Below, one piece after another: positions 8,414-16,781 of a stretch of DNA of 64,000 nt. The stretch is from positions 1 through 64,000 of the forward strand of contig CAIRTQ010000086.1 in assembly GCA_903881545.1 (NCBI GenBank), read 5' to 3'. This DNA comes from an uncultured Elusimicrobia bacterium. GTDB taxonomy: Bacteria; Elusimicrobiota; Elusimicrobia; UBA1565; UBA9628. Position 1 is the stretch's first letter; every line of letters starts with the position of its first letter. The notes beneath the pieces are model-generated. The model made no database searches. It worked only from the letters and a program-made list of their open reading frames with translations, and was not told the origin of the DNA. Made by a program: the position numbers and the translations under genes.

Positions 8414-9463
8414 TCAATACGCGCTTTTCGTCTGGGACGTCACGTTACTGCCGGAATTCTGGCTGTAGCCCATGGTGGCCGAGGCCATCGTGGTTCCCAT
8501 CATGACCATCTGCCCCGCCACTCCCCCGATGAGGCCTCCGGCCAGGACACCCGCCAGCATGAGGACGAGGCGCACCTTCATCTGCTGGCTTGTATCCATG
8601 GCGGCCTGGTAAGCCGGCACCGCAGACTGCTGGTTCATGTTGATGCTAGTATCGTTGGGCTTGAGGCTCATCGGCGCGGCCGCGTCCATGCTCGCGTAAG
8701 CGCCCTCTTGGCTTTGCCCTTGGTTGGCCGTAATGGGAGAACCTGCGCTGCCGCCGTCGAATATCCTCCCGGCCACAGACCTGGAGGCATCCGCGCCCTT
8801 CTGGGCGAGCGCGGCCGCGCCCTGGGCCTGGGCCGCTCGCAACGAATTCATGACCGGCGCCCCGCTCTTGGCGTCAGCGGAACCCGCACCGAGGCCGTGG
8901 GTGGCGATCAATCCGGTCTTGGCCACCGGCGTGCCGAACGGGCTCGAGCCCGCGGTCACATTCGCCCCGCTGCCCCCGCCGCCGCTGCCCAATCCGGAGA
9001 GTCCCCCGGCCTTGACCTTGGGCGGATTGAAGCCTTTCTGGGGCTTATCGCCGCCCCAGCCCGCGACATCGGCCTTCTTGCGACTTACCGCCTTGAGAGC
9101 GTCGGCATACGATGCGGAGCCCTTTCCGGGCAGAATCGGCGAACCCGCAGCCGATGCCTCAGGGGACGCCAGAGGCGCCTGGTAAAGCGCGGAGGCAACA
9201 TCCTGGTCGTCGCGCCTCTGCTTGCGGTTGGCGCCTTCCATGGAGAGGTCCACGGCGGAACCCGGAGCGCCGTTAGGATTGGCCGTGGAGTCCAGGCTCT
9301 GCTCCGAAGTCCGAAGTCCGGCGCCGGAGAATGCCGGAGCGGAACTGGCGGATGAATCCATCAACGGCAGGCAGACCCATCCTCCGATCACTCCGAAGGC
9401 CAAAAGGATGACCCACCAGAATTTCTTGAATGGATCGCTGCCCTTCCTAATGGTTACAGTCAT
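8414..9463 (-). CDS. p5: shorter p-family membrane protein (349 aa)
   Basis: The first gene of the p5-p4-p3-p2 operon lacks the PDLK motif but has one N-terminal transmembrane segment (residues 14-36, FKKFWWVILLAFGVIGGWV). A long Ala/Gly/Ser region of low complexity follows, then the family motif block (SLRAAQAQGAAALAQKG...RIFDGG) and a single hydrophobic hairpin near the C-terminus (VRLVLMLAGVLAGGLIGG). It is therefore a compact version of the architecture. Its promoter (TTGACA-N17-TAAACT) gives a leader of about nine bases containing GGTGGA. The function is unknown; the position right after TadE/TadG-like genes suggests a role in the same surface system. Confidence 0.65.
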   Translation of the reverse strand: MTVTIRKGSDPFKKFWWVILLAFGVIGGWVCLPLMDSSASSAPAFSGAGLRTSEQSLDSTANPNGAPGSAVDLSMEGANRKQRRDDQDVASALYQAPLASPEASAAGSPILPGKGSASYADALKAVSRKKADVAGWGGDKPQKGFNPPKVKAGGLSGLGSGGGGSGANVTAGSSPFGTPVAKTGLIATHGLGAGSADAKSGAPVMNSLRAAQAQGAAALAQKGADASRSVAGRIFDGGSAGSPITANQGQSQEGAYASMDAAAPMSLKPNDTSINMNQQSAVPAYQAAMDTSQQMKVRLVLMLAGVLAGGLIGGVAGQMVMMGTTMASATMGYSQNSGSNVTSQTKSAY

Positions 9464-9478
9464 AAATCCACCGTGGTC

Positions 9479-9507
9479 AGTTTAGCCGTAGGCCCAGGCT
9501 TTGTCAA
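9479..9507 (-). promoter_or_regulatory. Promoter of the p5-p4-p3-p2 operon (TTGACA-N17-TAAACT)
   Basis: Minus strand -35 TTGACA (9507-9502), a 17-base spacer and TAAACT (9484-9479). Both boxes and the spacer length are identical to the p1 promoter. The predicted start site lies about nine bases before the p5 ATG. Confidence 0.75.
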
Positions 9508-9596
9508 GAGAAACCGTTTTCCTTACTATATTTTTACCGAATGCCGGCGGCTAGCGCCGTATGCGGATTCGCCAAAGGAGCCCCGCAGTCCGGGCC

Positions 9597-10169
9597 TTAC
9601 ATGCCGGGAAGGACGAAAGCAATCGGCCGGTCGCGGTTGGGCACATACTTGGTCACCTCGAAGCCGAAACCGCTGTTCTGCATGAACGGCATGTTGACAG
9701 GATTGGTGCAGACCGTCAGGGTCACGATCTGCCAGACTTGAGTGCGGCTGATCGCAAGGCCGGGTGGGCCCACGCAACTGTTGCCGTTGCACGGGCAGCT
9801 GGGCTCGGGACAGAGCCCCAGGAAGGCGCAGTTCTGCTGTTCCTGCGGCGTGGTCGGCCGGGCGCCGACATACTTCATGGCGCGCTCCTGGATGTCCGCC
9901 TGCAGGTTGGCGTCATCGCCCTGGAAGTTCACGTTGCGGTGCGACTCGAGCTGCCAGCGCCGGGCGGCATAATAGGACGCAATCTCGATCTTCTGCACCA
10001 GGATGAGCAAGGCATATAGCTTGGCGAAAGCGAACATGAAGAAAAAGAAGATCGGCAAGAGCAGCACGGTCTCCACGGTCGCCTGCCCCTTGCGCCGCCG
10101 CCAGAACAAGGGCCTGGGCGCGGCAGCGCCCTGGCCCTGACAGCCATAAGGAAATGCGTTGGCTGTCAA
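9597..10169 (-). CDS. TadE-like pseudopilin
   Basis: A 190-residue protein with a class III type prepilin signal, RRRKG followed by QATVETVLLLPIFFFFMFAF, in which Q and E occupy the usual +1 and +5 positions. A Cys-rich middle (NCAFLGLCPEPSCPCNGNSC) may be disulphide bonded outside the membrane. TadE and TadF family proteins are minor pseudopilins needed for Flp pilus assembly. The chosen start is a TTG at 10169 that overlaps the TGA of the upstream TadG-like gene as TTGA, with GAGG eight bases earlier; another TTG lies at 10211. It is separated from the main tad genes by the signalling cluster. Confidence 0.65.
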   Translation of the reverse strand: MTANAFPYGCQGQGAAAPRPLFWRRRKGQATVETVLLLPIFFFFMFAFAKLYALLILVQKIEIASYYAARRWQLESHRNVNFQGDDANLQADIQERAMKYVGARPTTPQEQQNCAFLGLCPEPSCPCNGNSCVGPPGLAISRTQVWQIVTLTVCTNPVNMPFMQNSGFGFEVTKYVPNRDRPIAFVLPGM

Positions 10170-11389
10170 GGGTAGGTCCTCACCTGGAACTTCGGGGTCG
10201 GATTCGGCCAAATCGCGGGCAGGGCCCCGGCAAACCCATCTATGGCGGCCGTCACATTGACCTTAGGCTGGGCGGGCGCGTTGAAATCATAGTTGAAATA
10301 GTTCGCGGGCGCTTTCCAGCTTTGCCGTACGGCCACACCTCTCACTTCCGGTATGTTGTTGGGGCTAGGGTTGAGCCGTTTCAGGGGCTCGAGCAATTTA
10401 GGGGACACCCACAATAATTGAAAAAGACCTGAACAATAATTGGGGCTGGGCACCTTCCACGGGGTGTCCGGAGCAAAGACCTGCCAAGGTTGGAATTTAT
10501 TACCGGTCGGCTGGTTTCCATAGAAATTGAGGTATTCATAACAGGAGTACTGGATGTTCGTGCCCGGGCTCCAATTCCCGATGCCGCTGGCGAAGGACTG
10601 GACCCCGTCCGTGGCGAAATCCCCGGTATTGAGCCAATAGGACTTCGTGAGGAAATTGTGCTGGGCTGCCAAGCGCTGTAGCACCGAATACTGGGCGTCC
10701 TCGACCGAACCCAGGAGCTGGTAGATCTGCACATAGAGCTTGAAAATCTGATTAGCGTCATCCCAATTGATCCAGTAGCTGTTGGCGTCCGCCATGGTCA
10801 GGAGGTTCAGACAAGGTGTTTGCGCACCGCTGTTCGTGCCCTTGCATGTTGACACCGGTTGCGGCCAGGACGGCGGGCTGGCGTTCTTGTCCGCGCCCCT
10901 ACTGTTGTACCATTTGTCGCCAAAAGAGATATCCCATTGCATGTCGGTCTGTGCATACTGCTGCCCGCTGATGCTGGGGTCACCGGAACAATTGCCATGC
11001 TTCACCGGGAAGTCCCCGTCCATGCACATGATTTTCCAGAGCGTCTCACCCCTCCCCCCCGTGCAAGAGTGCTTTTGGGTGCAATCGGGAGGATTATCAC
11101 AGACATCCTTCTGGTCGCATTCGATCGTGGTCCCGGAAAAACCTTCCGAGAAGATGCGCATGGGGAAGGCGCCGTTGACGTAGGCCGTGCGGTTGAGGAA
11201 GTCCGAGTAATTGGTCATCTCCACGAACACGGCCGCGTCCAAGGCGAACTGGTGGCGGATCTTCTCCCGGGAAAGCTTGGCGGTCTCATAGATGAGGTAA
11301 ATGAACAAGAAGAAGGTGGGGAAGAGGAACAGGGCCGGGATGACGACCTGTCCCGCGCGTGACCGTGGACGGAGGAAGCGCATCAGCAT
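10166..11389 (-). CDS. TadG/Tad-like pilus assembly protein
   Basis: The product (about 405 residues) begins with an Arg-rich stretch and a prepilin-like anchor (RAG, QVVIPALFLFPTFFLFIYLIYE), then a soluble region with many Cys residues and aromatic stretches. It resembles the Tad-domain minor proteins (TadG-like) whose N-terminal segment is membrane inserted. Possible starts are ATG at 11389 or at 11383; a TAATCT box seven bases before 11383 would make that start nearly leaderless. A TTG further upstream (11425) is less likely. It is coupled to the TadE-like gene downstream. The role in pilus assembly rests on the anchor and on context. Confidence 0.55.
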   Translation of the reverse strand: MLMRFLRPRSRAGQVVIPALFLFPTFFLFIYLIYETAKLSREKIRHQFALDAAVFVEMTNYSDFLNRTAYVNGAFPMRIFSEGFSGTTIECDQKDVCDNPPDCTQKHSCTGGRGETLWKIMCMDGDFPVKHGNCSGDPSISGQQYAQTDMQWDISFGDKWYNSRGADKNASPPSWPQPVSTCKGTNSGAQTPCLNLLTMADANSYWINWDDANQIFKLYVQIYQLLGSVEDAQYSVLQRLAAQHNFLTKSYWLNTGDFATDGVQSFASGIGNWSPGTNIQYSCYEYLNFYGNQPTGNKFQPWQVFAPDTPWKVPSPNYCSGLFQLLWVSPKLLEPLKRLNPSPNNIPEVRGVAVRQSWKAPANYFNYDFNAPAQPKVNVTAAIDGFAGALPAIWPNPTPKFQVRTYP

Positions 11390-11458
11390 TAGATTAGCCT
11401 GCAAGCGAAAAAAAATCAAGTCCAACGTGGTTAAAAATCAGAAAAGGGCGGCTGCGGG

Positions 11459-12547
11459 CTATGCGGCCAGGAAGCGGGTCGTGTCCTCAATGCTAAACTT
11501 GACCTGGGGAGCTCCCAAATCCAGCGAGGTGGCGATATGCTGCTCGAGCGCGCCCTCTTTGAAGCGAAAGATGCAGGACTGCAGGGTGGTGGAATAGGTC
11601 TCCCCGCGCACGCTCTCGACCTCGGCCCACAAGGCCCGGTCGCCCCACGGCCGCAGCGTCTCCCCCATGCCGGAGCGATAAGCGGCGTAGTCCGCGTCAC
11701 CCATGCCCGCGGTCGTGCCCATGTTCAGCACGAGGAGCCCGACGTCCTCCTCCGGCGGGACATTCTTGGCGATGAAGCGCGGGGCCAGCCGCGCCGCGCA
11801 AGGCACGAGCTGGATGAAGCTGGCGTCCCGGGACATCCGGTCCAAAACAAAGTCCGCCGCCCGGTCCATCTCGGCTATGGCGGGCATGTTGTCGGGCGGC
11901 AAAGCAGCGGTCAGCCAGCGCCGGTGAGCTATATCGCCCAGGAGCAAAGGTTCGGGGTCCAGACCGATGCGCGCGGCCAGGAGGTCGGAACGAAACCCTC
12001 TTTGCGGCGCAACCAGGTCCGCGGCCAGGTTCAGGCCCGCCCCGGCGTTGACCTCCACCAAGTAGAAGGGCATCTGGCGCTTGCGCTGGAAGAAGAGGAG
12101 GGCGGGGATGATCCACAGCGGCGCACAGGCCGCGGCATAGGCGCGGCAATGGCCAGTCTTCAGGCGCTCGAAAAATGTGGCCGGCGCCCCGGCCAGGAAC
12201 CGGTCCAAGGCCGGCGCCGGGTCAGCCTCGGGCGTCCCTCCGCAAGACGGGAAATACCGGACCAAGGGATGGTCCGCGTCGCTGAGGACCTCGTAATGGA
12301 TGGCGGTAAGGAAGAGCACCCAGGCTTCCGTCCAGCCTACGAATCGGCGCTTCTCCCAAGCCTTGATGGTCTTGGGCCACCAGGGCGGCTCGCTCTTCTT
12401 AAGCTCCGCGGCCAGATGCCGGACCATGGCGCCAGTGACGGGCTGCCCTTGCGTGACCAGGGCGGCCCGTTCCAGCTGGGCCAGGAAGAGATCCTTGGTC
12501 ATCATGGGAGCCGCGCCTCCGGCCCCCGCCGCGTCATACGCTGGCAT
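11459..12547 (-). CDS. DUF2332 family protein
   Basis: A 362-residue soluble protein with the DUF2332 hallmark FYLVEVNAGAGLNLAADL, which resembles a nucleotide- or SAM-binding loop, and a C-terminal segment VLNMGTTAGMGDADYAAYRSG. The biochemical role of the family is not established. An alternative start is the ATG pair at 12505/12502, where GGAGG lies ten bases upstream. The gene starts 12 bases after the NarL regulator stops, so it is probably co-transcribed; nothing in the sequence links its function to the pilus. Confidence 0.7.
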   Translation of the reverse strand: MPAYDAAGAGGAAPMMTKDLFLAQLERAALVTQGQPVTGAMVRHLAAELKKSEPPWWPKTIKAWEKRRFVGWTEAWVLFLTAIHYEVLSDADHPLVRYFPSCGGTPEADPAPALDRFLAGAPATFFERLKTGHCRAYAAACAPLWIIPALLFFQRKRQMPFYLVEVNAGAGLNLAADLVAPQRGFRSDLLAARIGLDPEPLLLGDIAHRRWLTAALPPDNMPAIAEMDRAADFVLDRMSRDASFIQLVPCAARLAPRFIAKNVPPEEDVGLLVLNMGTTAGMGDADYAAYRSGMGETLRPWGDRALWAEVESVRGETYSTTLQSCIFRFKEGALEQHIATSLDLGAPQVKFSIEDTTRFLAA

Positions 12548-12559
12548 GGCGCGGGGCGC

Positions 12560-13231
12560 TCAGGACTCCCGCGGTGAGATGAGCCCTATCTCAATGCCCT
12601 TGACCACCGCCTCGGTGCGGTTGGAAACATCGAGCTTCTGGAAGACGGCGTTGAGGTGGTTCTTGATGGTCTTGACCGAACATTCCATCTTGGCGGCGAT
12701 CTCCTTGTTGGCGAGCCCCGAGCCCAGTAACACCAAGACCCGGATCTCGGTCTTGGTCAGAGCCACCGGAGAGCCGTGCCCTTCGCCCGAAGCCATCTGC
12801 CGCAGCCCGGCCAGAAGCTTGCCCATGACCTGCTGAGGAATCATCACGCCGTCGTTGGCAAAGGCCTTCAAGGCGTTGACCAGTTCGGAGGCGGGGAGCA
12901 TCTTGGACAAATAGCCGTTGGCCCCGGCCTGGATGGCCTCCATCACGTGGGCCTCGTCCTCATAGCTGGAAAGGATCAGCACATTCGTGTTGGGGCATTC
13001 CTTGCGGATTTGCCGGGTCGCCGAGATACCGTCTATCTGCGGGAGCTTGATGTCCATAAGAATGACGTCAGGCTTGAGCTTCTTGGCCTGGCGGATGACA
13101 TCCTGGCCGTCGACGGCTTCACCGACCACTTCGACCATCTTCTCGTTCTCGAGCAGGTCCTTGATCCCCTCGCGGAACAGGGTCTGGTCATCGGCGATCA
13201 GCACTCTGACTCTTTTCTTCGGCGTCGGCAT
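12560..13231 (-). CDS. NarL/FixJ-type response regulator
   Basis: A 223-residue two-domain regulator. The receiver (about residues 7-120) shows the acidic pair ADDQ, the phospho-acceptor Asp in VILMDIKLP, SS in LILSSYED and the Lys in GYLSKM. The C-terminal LuxR-type helix-turn-helix spans about 155-215 (LTKTEIRVLVLLGSGLANKE, then SVKTIKNHLNAVFQKL). The start at 13231 is preferred because GGGAGGA lies upstream; 13279 is less likely. It follows the hybrid receiver-kinase at 13321, whose partner it may be. It probably controls genes in this region, but the targets are not visible. Confidence 0.9.
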   Translation of the reverse strand: MPTPKKRVRVLIADDQTLFREGIKDLLENEKMVEVVGEAVDGQDVIRQAKKLKPDVILMDIKLPQIDGISATRQIRKECPNTNVLILSSYEDEAHVMEAIQAGANGYLSKMLPASELVNALKAFANDGVMIPQQVMGKLLAGLRQMASGEGHGSPVALTKTEIRVLVLLGSGLANKEIAAKMECSVKTIKNHLNAVFQKLDVSNRTEAVVKGIEIGLISPRES

Positions 13232-13320
13232 GTCTTTCCTCCCTGCGCTCCCGGCTCGCGGCCCATCCAAAATCCGCATTGATTAGACCACAAAATCACA
13301 TGAGTATACCAAATAATATT

Positions 13321-14442
13321 TCAAGCCTTGGCCCGCGGCACGGGCAGCGTGAACAAGAACATGGCGCCCCGGTCGCGGCCCGGGCTTTCGACCCAGATGC
13401 GCCCTTTGTGGCTCTCCACGATCTCCTTGGCGATCGTGAGCCCCAGGCCCAGGCGGCCGCCCCCGGCCTGGCTTTGCGCCTGGCAGAAACTCTCAAAGAT
13501 GGTATCGACATCCTCGGGCGCTATCCCTTCGCCGGTGTCGCGCACCGCGAAGCGGACCGCATCCCCCTGGCGGCTGACCAGGACCGCGACCTCCCCCCCC
13601 CGGCTGGTATGACGGATGGCGTTCTCCAGCAGGTTGTTCAAGACCTGCATGACCCGGCGCTGGTCGCCGCACAGCATGGGCAGGCCGGGCTCGAGCTGGG
13701 CGCGCAGCGACACCCCCCGGGCCGCTGCCCGGCCTTGGGGCCCCACTAATCCCTCCTCCACCATGGCCCCGGGCGCGAAGAGGCTCGTCTCCATGCGGAA
13801 CCGGCCCTGCTCGATCGCGGCCCAGTCCACCAGGTCCCCGCTGAGCCGCGCCAGCTGGGCGATGCCGCCGGAGATGTAGTCCATGCGCTTCTTCTGCTCC
13901 GCGTCGGGCGTGATGGATTGGGCCAGCATCTCGAAGCTTACCTGCAAGGCCATCAGCGAGTTGGCGAGGTCGTGCGAGGACATGGACAGGAACTTGGACT
14001 TCATGTGGTTGAGGCGCGTCAGCTGGGCGTTCTTCTCCTTGAGGTCCGCCACGAGCCGCCGATTCTCGCTCTCCAGGCGCAGCTTCTCCATGGCCTTGAT
14101 GATGGAGTGCTTGAGCCGATCGAAGTCCACGGGCTTGGACATAAAGTCGGCGACGGATTCCTGGATGGCCTTCACCGCGGTGTCCAGATTGGCGTGCGCG
14201 GTCAGCATCAGGATCTGGCTCTCGGTGTTCACGGTGCGGATGGCCTTGATGACGTCGATGCCGGTCGCGTCGCCGAGATTGTAATCCATGATGATGACGT
14301 CGAAAAAGCGCCGGCGGACCTGGGCCATGGCCTCGGCGCCCGAGGCGGCCTGGCAGACCTCGTAATCGTCCATCTCGAGATTGTCGCTGACGGTCTCGCG
14401 CATGTGCGCGTCGTCGTCGACGATCAGGACCAAGCCTCTCAT
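13321..14442 (-). CDS. Receiver-histidine kinase (N-terminal REC domain)
   Basis: The 373-residue protein has a receiver first (VDDDAHMRE, acceptor Asp in VIIMDYNLGD, Lys in FMSKPVD), then a short coiled coil, a HisKA domain with the His in SMSSHDLANSL, and a HATPase domain with N box (LENAIRHTSRGG), G1 (DTGEGIAPED) and G2 (GGGRLGLGLTIAKE). It has no membrane segment, so it acts in the cytoplasm, probably downstream of the Cache kinase encoded just before it. Its ATG overlaps the TGA of that gene (ATGA), which implies coupled translation. Confidence 0.9.
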   Translation of the reverse strand: MRGLVLIVDDDAHMRETVSDNLEMDDYEVCQAASGAEAMAQVRRRFFDVIIMDYNLGDATGIDVIKAIRTVNTESQILMLTAHANLDTAVKAIQESVADFMSKPVDFDRLKHSIIKAMEKLRLESENRRLVADLKEKNAQLTRLNHMKSKFLSMSSHDLANSLMALQVSFEMLAQSITPDAEQKKRMDYISGGIAQLARLSGDLVDWAAIEQGRFRMETSLFAPGAMVEEGLVGPQGRAAARGVSLRAQLEPGLPMLCGDQRRVMQVLNNLLENAIRHTSRGGEVAVLVSRQGDAVRFAVRDTGEGIAPEDVDTIFESFCQAQSQAGGGRLGLGLTIAKEIVESHKGRIWVESPGRDRGAMFLFTLPVPRAKA

Positions 14443-16346
14443 GCGGGGCGGGCCCCGGGCGCCGCAGCCTGGGCCACCGGAAGCGTGATTCGGAAGACCG
14501 TGCCCTGCCCGACCACGGAGTCGACGTCCACGGCGCCGCGGTGGCGGTCGGCGACCTTGCGCACCACCGCCAGGCCCAGTCCCGTGCCGCGCGCCTTGGT
14601 GGTGTAGAAAGGCGCGAAGATCTTCTCCTGGACATCCGGCGGCATGCCCGGACCGGTGTCGCCCACGAAGATGGCCACGCGGCCGCGGTCATCGCTGAGG
14701 CGGGTGTGCACGCTGACCCGGCCTCTCTCAGGCATGACCTCAATGCCGTTGTTGATCAGGTTGCGGATGGCCTGCTGCATCTCGGTCGTATCGATGTCTA
14801 CCGGCGGATTGGCCGGATCCAGGCTCTTGTCCAGGACGATATGCGGCGGGAAGGGGTAGACCGAAAGCAGCTCCTCGATCCAGGCGTTGAGGAGGACCCG
14901 CTCGGGCTTGAGCTCGCGCGTCCGGGAGTAGGTCAGGATCTCGTTGATTATGCCGTTGGCCTGCCGGATCTCGGACTCGATGATCTTGATGTGCTTCTCG
15001 ATCTTGGCGTCGGTCCCGCCGGGTGCGATCCCCAGCTTGGTCTTGATGAAGTAGATGGAATTGTTGATGACGGCCAGGGGATTTCGGATTTCGTGGCCCA
15101 CCACCGAGGCCATCTGCCCGATGGCCGCGAGCCGCTCCTTGTTGATGAGCTCGTCCTGTGCGGCCTTGAGCTCGCGGGTGCGCGCCTCGACGCGCTTGTT
15201 GAGTTCCCGGTTGAGCTTCTCCAGCTCCTGCTGGGCCTGGAGCAGGTCGCCCGTCTTCTCCTTCAGGTTCTCCCTCATGTCCAGGAAGGCCTGGGTCAGC
15301 TCCCCGATCTCGTCGTTGGTAGGGATCATCTCCGGGATGTCCTCAAACTGCCCCCGACCCAACTTCGCGGCGGCCACGCGCAGAAGCCGGATGGGCTGGG
15401 CGATGTAGTTGGCCGCGGCCAACGAGAGCATGATGATGAAAACCACGACCAGCAGCAAATACTCGAAGATCTGTTTCTTCATCTCGGCGGCGCCCTGGTA
15501 GGCGTACTCCATGGGCTGCTTGACGTAGACGACCCAATCGAGGTCGTGCACGTCCGCGTAGGCGCCCACCAGTCGCCGGCCGTCGGAGAGGAACATCTCG
15601 CCTCCGCCCTCGGACGCGGTCTGGGTGGTGATGATCTTCAATTCCTCGTCGCTCAGACGCGCGTCGGACTTGAAGACTTCCTTGGGATCGGAATGCGCGA
15701 TCAGGAAGCCGTCGCGCTTGTCCACCACGGCGGCGGCGGACTTGCCGGTGGCCGGGAACTCCATGCCCAGCATGGAGGTCAGCCCGTTCAAGCTCACCCG
15801 CGCCATCAAGACGCCCGCCGGCTTGCCCGGCGGCGGGGCCTTCTGGTCGGTCACGGCCACGGCGATCGTCGCCGTCGGATAAATCCCCTGGCGCTCCAAC
15901 TTGCCGATGTACTGCCCTCGGCGCAGGGCGGCAATGAAGAACTCCTCATTCTCAAAATTGCGCAGCGGCGGCGCCGCCCCCAGCAGGCGCCCACGGTGCA
16001 GCTGCTCCGCGCCCTGGGCGTTGCAGACGGAGAGCTCCAGAATAGCAAGATGCACCTGCAGTATCCGGTCGAGGTACTGCTGCTGCCGGGCCGGGTTCAT
16101 GGCAGCGAATTCCTCTATGCCCGCGGTTTCCGCCAAGACATTGCGATAGGTGGTCACATACTTGTAGGCCGTGTCCGCGAAGCCGGCGGCCAAGGTCTTC
16201 TGCATCGACAGGGTCGCCTTGCGCAAGGAACTCTGGGAGATGCCGACCAGATGGTAGCCCACCACCCCCATGGGCGCCAGGGAGATGAGCAGAAACCAGC
16301 CCAGCATCTTGTAGGCCAGCTTCCCGCGTCGCACCGGCGGTGCCAT
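14439..16346 (-). CDS. Membrane histidine kinase with Cache-type sensor and HAMP
   Basis: A 635-residue sensor kinase: first membrane helix at about 14-36, a periplasmic Cache-like region to about 280, a second membrane helix (LLLVVVFIIMLSLAAANYI), HAMP, and a long coiled coil. HisKA follows with VVGHEIRNPLAV, then HATPase with LINNGIEVMP, VGDTGPGMPPDV and GTGLGLAVV. The signal is unknown; Cache domains often bind small organic molecules. It lies between a single-domain receiver and a receiver-kinase, so a branched phosphorelay is plausible. Confidence 0.9.
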   Translation of the reverse strand: MAPPVRRGKLAYKMLGWFLLISLAPMGVVGYHLVGISQSSLRKATLSMQKTLAAGFADTAYKYVTTYRNVLAETAGIEEFAAMNPARQQQYLDRILQVHLAILELSVCNAQGAEQLHRGRLLGAAPPLRNFENEEFFIAALRRGQYIGKLERQGIYPTATIAVAVTDQKAPPPGKPAGVLMARVSLNGLTSMLGMEFPATGKSAAAVVDKRDGFLIAHSDPKEVFKSDARLSDEELKIITTQTASEGGGEMFLSDGRRLVGAYADVHDLDWVVYVKQPMEYAYQGAAEMKKQIFEYLLLVVVFIIMLSLAAANYIAQPIRLLRVAAAKLGRGQFEDIPEMIPTNDEIGELTQAFLDMRENLKEKTGDLLQAQQELEKLNRELNKRVEARTRELKAAQDELINKERLAAIGQMASVVGHEIRNPLAVINNSIYFIKTKLGIAPGGTDAKIEKHIKIIESEIRQANGIINEILTYSRTRELKPERVLLNAWIEELLSVYPFPPHIVLDKSLDPANPPVDIDTTEMQQAIRNLINNGIEVMPERGRVSVHTRLSDDRGRVAIFVGDTGPGMPPDVQEKIFAPFYTTKARGTGLGLAVVRKVADRHRGAVDVDSVVGQGTVFRITLPVAQAAAPGARPA

Positions 16347-16405
16347 ATCAGGCTTCCTCAGACCTCATCGGGAGTCCTTGCTCCTCCCGAAGGACCGGAC
16401 GGATT

Positions 16406-16780
16406 TCAGTCCGCCGTCCGGCGCGAGAGCAGCTGCTTGATGCGGATGGAAAGCTCGGCCAGGTCGAAGGGCTTGGTGATGTACTCATCGGCGCCCAGCT
16501 CGAAGCCCTGCTTCTTCTCCTCCGAGGAGAGAAAACGCCCGGTCATCATGATTAGGATGGTGCGGCGCGAGCGCTTGCGCAGGGTCTGGCAGATCTGGAA
16601 CCCGCTGGAATCCGGCAACTGGATGTCCATGATGACGACGTCCGGGTCGACCTTCTTGGCGGCCTCGATGCCGGAGTGCGCCGTGCCCGCCTGGCAGCAT
16701 TCAAAACCCTCCAGCTCCAGAACCTCGGCAAGGCTCTCGCGCAGGTGTGCGTCGTCGTCGATGATGAGTAATCTGGCCAT
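16406..16780 (-). CDS. Single-domain response regulator
   Basis: A 124-residue CheY-like receiver with IIDDD, acceptor Asp in VVIMDIQLPD, Thr in LIMMTG and Lys in YITKPFD. There is no output domain, so it passes phosphate on or acts by protein contact. The start at 16780 has GGAGG close upstream, and the gene begins one base after the OmpR-like gene stops. It precedes the Cache kinase and is probably its phosphoacceptor. Confidence 0.85.
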   Translation of the reverse strand: MARLLIIDDDAHLRESLAEVLELEGFECCQAGTAHSGIEAAKKVDPDVVIMDIQLPDSSGFQICQTLRKRSRRTILIMMTGRFLSSEEKKQGFELGADEYITKPFDLAELSIRIKQLLSRRTAD

Positions 16781-16781
16781 G

